From Dolichospermum sp. LEGE 00240 (GTDB lineage: Bacteria > Cyanobacteriota > Cyanobacteriia > Cyanobacteriales > Nostocaceae): a stretch of 64,000 nucleotides of DNA. A program made the position numbers and the translations under genes. The notes beneath the pieces were generated by a model that worked only from the letters and a program-made list of their open reading frames with translations, was not told the origin of the DNA and did no database searches. Below, in pieces: positions 20,401 through 25,110 of the stretch (within the stretch, counting starts at the first letter, position 1; each line of letters begins with the position of its first letter). The stretch lies in NCBI RefSeq assembly GCF_015207875.1, contig NZ_JADEVZ010000010.1:1-64000 (forward strand). The letters are read 5' to 3'.

Positions 20401-22029
20401 AACAACAATAACAATGGGGCAACTACCATATTCGACAATACCATTAACCTTGTTCATACCGTCAACCTGACAGCAGGTGAAGTCCGTACAGGAATTGATT
20501 TTGGCAACCAACAAATCATAGTTAATAATCCGCCTACAGTTACTAACCTTATCGCCCCGCAAACAGCAACGGAAGATACAGCCTTTACCTTCACTATCCC
20601 AAGCAACACCTTCACGGATATTGACGCTGGTGATGTTCTTACCTATTCAGCCACATTAGAAAATGGTAATGCTTTACCAAGTTGGTTAACCTTCAATCCT
20701 ACAACTCGCACCTTTAACGGTACTCCCACTAATGATAATGTAGGGAACTTTAATGTTAAGGCGATCGCTACAGATAAAGCCGGGGAAAATGTTAGTGATA
20801 TCTTTGTAATTACCGTTGAAAATGTTAATGATACGCCGATTTTGAGTAATGCGATCGCAGATCAAAACGCCAAACAAGGTAACGCTTTCAGTTTCCAAAT
20901 TCCCACCAACACCTTCACAGATATTGATGCTGGTGATGTTCTCACTTATTCAGCAACATTAGAAAATGGTAATGCTTTACCAAGTTGGTTAACCTTCAAT
21001 TCCACAACTCGCACCTTTAGCGGGACTCCCACTAATGACAATGTAGGGAATTTGAATGTTAAGGCGATCGCTACAGATAAAGCCGGGGAAACTGTTAGTG
21101 ATATCTTTGTAATTGCCGTTGAAAACATCAACGATGCACCGATTTTGAGTAATGCGATCGCCGATCAAAACGCTAAACAAGATAACCTCTTTAACTTCCA
21201 AATTCCCACCAACACTTTCAGCGATATTGATGCTGGTGATTTTCTGACTTATTCCGCAACATTAGAAAATGGCAATGCTTTACCAAGTTGGTTAACCTTT
21301 AATCCCACAATTGGCACCTTTAGCGGTACTCCCAGTAATGATAATGTTGGTAGTTTGAATGTTAAGGCGATCGCTACAGATAAAGCCGGAGCAAATGTTA
21401 GTGATATCTTTACTATTACAGTTGAAAAGGAAGCTGATATTGTGATTCCAGGTTTGGCTATTACCGATAATTCAGGCAATGCCGATGATTCTAGTATCAA
21501 ATTCACAACAGAACTATCCCAGTTTCGTAAGGGCTACCAAGACAGCGATTATGTCCGCCCCAATTATGCTGATATCACCAAATACTTTGATATCAACAAT
21601 ACGGGGACAGGTATCCTGGTGGTTTCCGATATTCAGATTAATGTCAGCGGGGTGACTGTGAATAATCTGGATTTGTCAGGGGATAAAGACCTATTGCTGA
21701 ATCCGGGTTCTAGCCAACGGGTTGAGTTGACCTATGATCCTTCAGCAGCTAAGGAAAACTTTGATCTTACTAATGGTCTGGTATTGTTTACCAACGTTCC
21801 TGATTGGTCTCAGTACGAGGTTAAATTGTCCGGTAAATCCACCTTTAACTCAGACATCAACTATGATGGCAAAGTTAATACTGGTGATTTAGGTTCACTG
21901 AACCAAGCAAAAACGAACTTTAATAAGGGAATTTTTGATGCCACTGCTGATATCAATGGTGATGGGTTGATTAATACCCTTGATGCAAGTGCCTTGACTG
22001 CTGACATCAAGCTTAAATTGTCAGTTTAA
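5485..22029 (+). CDS. Giant multidomain secreted protein: DUF4347, RTX, PA14, Calx-beta, subtilisin (S8), Ig-like and dockerin-like domains
   Basis: Single uninterrupted frame of 5514 codons, probably an exported surface or exoprotein. Order by residue: about 80-240 DUF4347; 250-425 a cyanobacterial domain with EEIGH at 367-371; 430-1350 RTX-type GGxGxD repeats including four near-identical 128-residue units; 1428-1577 PA14; 1593-2240 Calx-beta-like repeats; 2248-2360 CARDB; 2700-2770 a carboxypeptidase-regulatory-like fold; 2935-2955 Gly-Gly-Pro repeats; 2960-3250 a region with CC pairs; 3712-4260 Ig-like repeats; 4373-4455 SdrD_B-like; 4478-4613 Calx-beta; 4640-4960 a subtilisin domain with D4665 (DTGID), H4707 (NHGSH) and S4886 (GTSQAT); 5012-5310 three 101-residue repeats; 5456-5509 two dockerin/EF-hand-like DxNxDGxxN loops. 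There is no classical signal peptide; RTX repeats suggest type I secretion. No secretion genes are nearby. The start ATG lacks a strong ribosome binding site. The substrate is unknown. Confidence 0.88.
   Translation: [5514 protein letters not shown]
7252..8787 (+). repeat. Four tandem 384-bp units inside the giant gene
   Basis: Units begin at 7252, 7636, 8020 and 8404, exactly 384 bp (128 codons) apart. Each encodes two or three RTX nonapeptide turns (GNDTL, GGAGND) followed by a non-RTX block containing [14 protein letters not shown] and [10 protein letters not shown]. The units are almost identical in DNA, including silent positions, differing at a handful of sites (for example ACGACG for AAGACA in units 3 and 4). 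The spacing is a multiple of three, so the unit number can change without breaking the frame. Confidence 0.95.
14299..14352 (+). repeat. 9-bp tandem repeat coding a Gly-Gly-Pro collagen-like linker
   Basis: The 9-mer CCTGGTGGT is repeated about five to six times and encodes Pro-Gly-Gly triplets. It joins the CARDB/regulatory part of the giant protein to the cysteine-pair region and probably acts as an extended linker. Such a repeat should vary in length between strains. Confidence 0.9.
16361..16397 (+). repeat. In-frame palindromic repeat inside the giant gene
   Basis: A CCCCTCTCCT / AGGAGAGGGG hairpin followed by TTAGGGGGTGAGGT is read in frame as [14 protein letters not shown] at residues 3626-3639. 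The hairpin and tail resemble an intergenic palindromic repeat that I recall from other cyanobacterial genomes. Its Gly-rich peptide does not resemble its beta-rich surroundings, which suggests an insertion into coding sequence tolerated in a surface loop. Confidence 0.7.
20545..21427 (+). repeat. Three 303-bp (101-residue) Ig/cadherin-like repeats
   Basis: Equivalent points fall at 20641, 20944 and 21247, so the period is exactly 303 bp. Each unit encodes [25 protein letters not shown] followed by a GTPxNDNVG stretch, the pattern of putative-Ig (He_PIG-like) domains common in bacterial surface proteins. Each carries a HIP1-like GGCGATCGCTACAGATAAAG. Pieces of a further unit lie beyond the stop codon at 22055-22096 and 22220-22330. 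Confidence 0.85.
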
Positions 22030-22096
22030 GTTCTCAGTGTCTGTTCAGTATTCCAACTAATGATCATGTAGGGAATTTGAATGTTAAAGTCATAGC
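22030..22096 (+). pseudogene. Fragment of an Ig/cadherin-like repeat unit downstream of the giant gene
   Basis: From about 22055 the DNA would read IPTNDHVGNLNVKVIA, clearly derived from the 101-residue units upstream (compare 21027-21075). It has no start, is cut by the element beginning at 22097, and cannot be expressed as a meaningful protein. Confidence 0.7.
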
Positions 22097-22200
22097 TATA
22101 CTCAAAACGGCTTGATTGTTTGATTCTAAACGTAGGGGTTTAGCACTGCTAAACCCCTACACATCTGGGTTTTTTGTCATTTGGCAAAAGTTTAAATAAA
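22097..22200. mobile_element. Miniature element, family E (TATACT...), short copy
   Basis: It begins TATACTCAAAACGGCTTGAT, has a central hairpin (GGGGTTTAGCA / TGCTAAACCCC) and ends near GGCAAAAGTTTAAA. The same two flanks, in opposite orientation and separated by about 200 bp more, form the element at 23742-24071. It interrupts a decayed repeat gene: matching fragments of one repeat unit lie on both sides. Confidence 0.7.
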
Positions 22201-22219
22201 TATTTTTGTCCAATTACTT

Positions 22220-22987
22220 ACTCCCACTAATGATAATGTAGGGAACTTTAATGTTAAGGCGATCGCTACAGATAAAGCCGGAACATCTGCTAATGATATT
22301 TTTGCGATCGCAGTCGAAAAAATCATTGATAACCAATCTACAACTGTAGGAACTCCAGGAACTCCAGGAGATGATAAATTAATTGCCACTCCTGGTAGTC
22401 AATTCGATGGTCAAAACAATATTGTATTTACAGGTGCAGGTAAAGATGAGGTAGACCTGTCCACTGTATCTGTTTTTCCCAACTCAGGTAACAATATCGT
22501 TGATCTGGGTAGCGGTGAAGATACAATTTTTGTGAATAAAGGCGATCGCACTTTTGGTAGTGATGGTAATGACACCTTTGATGCGAGAGATGGACAAGGT
22601 GGCAACCGCATATCTGGTGGTGTGGGTGATGATACCTTCTACTTGGGTAGCAATGACCGCGCTTTGGGTGGTGATGGTAAAGATATCTTCAGAGTTAGTC
22701 TTGGTGGTGGTAACTTAATTTCCGGTGGTGCTGGTACTGACCAATTCTGGATTGTCAATGCTGAATTACCCTCTTCGGCTAATACCGTGCTTGACTTCCA
22801 ACTTGGTACTGATGTCATTGGTATTCAAGGTGCTGTCAGTTTAGGTATTACTACATCCACACTCAAGTTAAATCAAGTTGGTGCTGATACTGCGATTGTC
22901 TTCAACAATCAAACTTTAGCGACTCTGACTGGGATTCAAGCCAGTGGTTTGAGTTTGACAGATTCTAAACAGTTTGTCTTTGCTTAG
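22220..22987 (+). pseudogene. Headless RTX calcium-binding protein tail
   Basis: The frame is open from 22196 to the stop at 22987 but has no ATG before 22532. It begins in the middle of an Ig/cadherin-like unit ([21 protein letters not shown]), passes a GTPGTPGDDKL hinge, and continues through RTX turns (GSDGNDTF, GGVGDDTF, GGDGKDIF, GGAGTDQFW) to a typical RTX C-terminus ending KQFVFA. This looks like the C-terminal part of a larger protein whose front was lost or recombined into the giant gene. The 151 codons from the internal ATG could still be translated, but nothing supports that. Confidence 0.7.
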
Positions 22988-23219
22988 AATCTAATTCTCC
23001 CATAGGGGTTTAGCGCGATGGGTTAAGCCCCTGATTGGGCAAAATACTTGATAATGTTGGGTTTCGTTCCGATTGCTCCGCGTTCACGCAGTGTCCCGCA
23101 GGGATACGTTTACGTTCCACAACCGAACCTAGCATATAACCCACATTCAGTAGGTAATTTAAGAAAAAAAATAATATCGGTGACAAAATGGACTAAAGAA
23201 CTGTAAAATCAGTTTTTGT

Positions 23220-23386
23220 CTAGTGTGTTAATTCTGAATCCCTTATCCCATAAGACTTCATGCACAAAATATGTCGCCATATTTTTACGAGAAAGTTCAT
23301 GGAACAGATGTTTTCGGTGTAAACTACGGTAACACCAATAATTTTTCGGACAATCCCTCCAAAAATACACAGAATTAACACACTAG
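23220..23386. mobile_element. 167-bp MITE with perfect 17-bp terminal inverted repeats (family F)
   Basis: The left end CTAGTGTGTTAATTCTG is the exact reverse complement of the right end CAGAATTAACACACTAG. There is no coding capacity, and internal short inverted repeats (for example GGTGT and ACACC around 23320-23335) are present. The flanks are GTTTTTGT on the left and GTTTTGTC on the right, which might be an imperfect target duplication. It is the only copy in the window. Confidence 0.85.
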
Positions 23387-23481
23387 GTTTTGTCCTTTGA
23401 TGTGATTCCTACAGCGAGTGAAGCGAACTGCTTGCAGCAGCGCTTCGCTATCGCTCAATTTCCCTCAAGAATTTAGTAGGG

Positions 23482-23735
23482 GCGATCGCCACCAATTAAC
23501 CACCGAATCCTTCATCCTGTAAATCCTGATTCAGACAAATTCCCACAGCGATCGCTCATCATTAATTATCCTCAAATTAACAACCTTATTTTGGTGCGAT
23601 TAGAGTTATTTCAGATCCCCGACTTCTTAGAGAAGTCGGGGATCTAGGGATCTAGGGACAGCGATCGCCACCAATTAACCACCGAATCCTTCATCCTGTA
23701 AATCCTGATTCAGACAAATTCCCACAGCGATCGCT
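23482..23735. repeat. 75-bp perfect direct repeat flanking a hairpin
   Basis: The 75-bp unit (from GCGATCGCCACCAATTAACC to CACAGCGATCGCT, HIP1 motif at both ends) occurs at 23482-23556 and again, identical, at 23661-23735. Between them lies a hairpin with 15-bp arms (AGATCCCCGACTTCT at 23613 and its complement ending 23645). Each unit contains TCCTGTAAATCCTG, the motif that builds the tandem array at 24071. Confidence 0.85.
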
Positions 23736-23741
23736 ACCAAT

Positions 23742-24071
23742 TATACTAAACACGGGTGAGATTTAAACTTTTGCCAAATGACAAAGAACCCAGATGTGCA
23801 GGGGTAAAGCAAGAGCTTCATAGGTGTCAACTTAAGCTCAAATCCCTACCACATCTCGTTCCTAGTCTCTGACTAGGAATGCAGTTGATGAGGCTCTGCC
23901 TCTAATATATCATTGAAGGCAGAGCCTTCTAGAATTCATTCCCAGTCAGAGACTGGGAATCAGACGACTTGAGTTCTTTGCGGGATAGATGTTTTACGTT
24001 AAGTTGACACCAATAAGCTTTTGCTTTACCCCTACGTTTAGAATCAAACAATCAAGCCGTTTTGAGTATAA
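23742..24071. mobile_element. Nested palindromic element, family E, long copy
   Basis: The outer ends correspond to the short copy at 22097-22200 in reverse orientation. Inside are further inverted pairs: GGGGTAAAGCAAGAGCTT with AAGCTTTTGCTTTACCCC, then GGTGTCAACTTAA with TTAAGTTGACACC, then GTCTCTGACTAGGAA with TTCCCAGTCAGAGAC, then GGCTCTGCC with GGCAGAGCC. The whole can fold into one long interrupted hairpin. No coding capacity. Confidence 0.75.
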
Positions 24072-24330
24072 TCACCGTCAAATTAGCAACCTCATCTGCA
24101 AACATATCCCTCATCCTGTAAATCCTGAAATCCTGGAAATCCTGATTCAGACAATTAATCACCATCAAATTAGCAACCTCATCTGCAAACAGATCCCTCA
24201 TCCTGTAAATCCTGAAATCCTGGAAATCCTGATTCAGACAATTAATCACCGTCAAATTACCAACCTCATCTACAAACAGATCCCTCATCCTGTAAATCCT
24301 GAAATCCTGTAAATCCTTAAAATCCTGATA
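24071..24330. repeat. Tandem repeats of about 87 bp containing CCTGTAAATCCTGAAATCC
   Basis: Units start at 24071, 24157 and 24244 with only a few differences; a fourth is partial. Each contains AATCACCGTCAAATTAGC followed by several AATCCTG heptamers. The lack of unique spacers between identical short repeats rules out a CRISPR. The repeat keeps long frames open on both strands by chance. Confidence 0.85.
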
Positions 24331-24435
24331 TGGCTTGCGCCACGCTACGCTATCAGACAATTTAATTACCGTCACGTCAATTTTTCTAATCTTGCGTAGT
24401 CTATGCTAAATATCCCAACCCCAAACAACCAAATT

Positions 24436-25110
24436 ATGAAAACTAGAACTAATAAAATTCTTCTATCTATCAGGGTAAGCTTATTTGGCTTGATTGCTTT
24501 CACTCCTAGCATCAGTATTGCCCAACCAATCGCACAACTTAACAACTGGGAATTTCACCCCAAGTCCCAGCAATTAAAAATTAGTCTCTCCGCAACTGCA
24601 ACACCCCAATATTTCCAACTAATGCAACCACCACGAATAGTTCTCGATTTACCTAACACCAAATTGGGTAAAGTCATTACTAAAAAAGAATATTCAGGCG
24701 CAATTCAGAGAATTCGTATTTCTCAACTTAACCCCAATATGACCCGCATAGTCCTTGATATCGCACCAGGAACCAAATTCCAACCCAACCAAGTACAACT
24801 TCAACCTCTTTCTCGACAAAAACCCACGCGCTGGATATTCAATCCTCATCTTACCTTTTCTCCAGCCAACAGTCTCTTAACCACACCCTCCACTACCCTA
24901 CCACCATCCACAAATCTCACCACTAACTCCCAACAACCCTTAATCACAGTCCCACCCCTAAATTCTCAAAACCCATCACCCATAATCAATTCCCCCCTTC
25001 CTCCCGCAATGTTGCCCACACCTGAAGAAAACAAAAACAGTTCCCCAAATAACCCTAAAGAAATTCCCATTATTGAATTTGGTCAACCTTTACCCAGCCA
25101 AAAATTTTAG
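24436..25110 (+). CDS. Exported AMIN-domain protein
   Basis: This 224-residue protein has a signal peptide (hydrophobic LLSIRVSLFGLIAF, likely cleavage after SIAQP) followed by an AMIN domain at about 35-130 (LNNWEFHP, PRIVLDLPNTKLG, IRISQLNPNMTRIVLDI). AMIN domains bind peptidoglycan or localise envelope proteins such as amidases and secretins to the periplasm. The rest is a low-complexity Pro/Ser/Asn/Thr tail with no enzymatic domain, so it may be a localisation or scaffold factor. The frame extends 11 codons upstream, but the ATG giving MKTRTNKILLS makes the proper signal peptide. It stands alone after the repeat region. Confidence 0.8.
   Translation: MKTRTNKILLSIRVSLFGLIAFTPSISIAQPIAQLNNWEFHPKSQQLKISLSATATPQYFQLMQPPRIVLDLPNTKLGKVITKKEYSGAIQRIRISQLNPNMTRIVLDIAPGTKFQPNQVQLQPLSRQKPTRWIFNPHLTFSPANSLLTTPSTTLPPSTNLTTNSQQPLITVPPLNSQNPSPIINSPLPPAMLPTPEENKNSSPNNPKEIPIIEFGQPLPSQKF

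Larger units (their letters stand above)
22988..24402. other. 1.4-kb gene-free region packed with repeats and miniature elements
   Basis: No real gene is visible. In order it holds: a hairpin-rich stretch at 23050-23150 (GTTGGGTTTCGTTCC and a partner near 23115-23130); a 167-bp element with perfect ends at 23220-23386; a 75-bp perfect direct repeat at 23482-23556 and 23661-23735; a 15-bp-stem hairpin at 23613-23645; a nested element at 23742-24071; and tandem repeats of about 87 bp at 24071-24330. ORFs called across the tandem repeats on both strands are repeat artefacts. Confidence 0.75.

Noticed and set aside
22532-22987. Independent 151-residue RTX protein
   Set aside because: The same frame is homologous to repeat-protein sequence for 300 bp before the ATG, so it is a headless remnant rather than a gene designed to start there.
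23613-23645. Intrinsic terminator
   Set aside because: The 15-bp-stem hairpin has no T run on either strand and no gene ends nearby; it is treated as a palindromic repeat.
24071-24330. Possible CRISPR array
   Set aside because: The whole 87-bp unit is repeated; there are no unique spacers between short identical repeats and no cas genes nearby.
23989-24375. Long ORFs on both strands (about 107 codons each)
   Set aside because: They arise from the tandem 87-bp repeats, which happen to lack stops; both encode the same kind of periodic low-complexity sequence.
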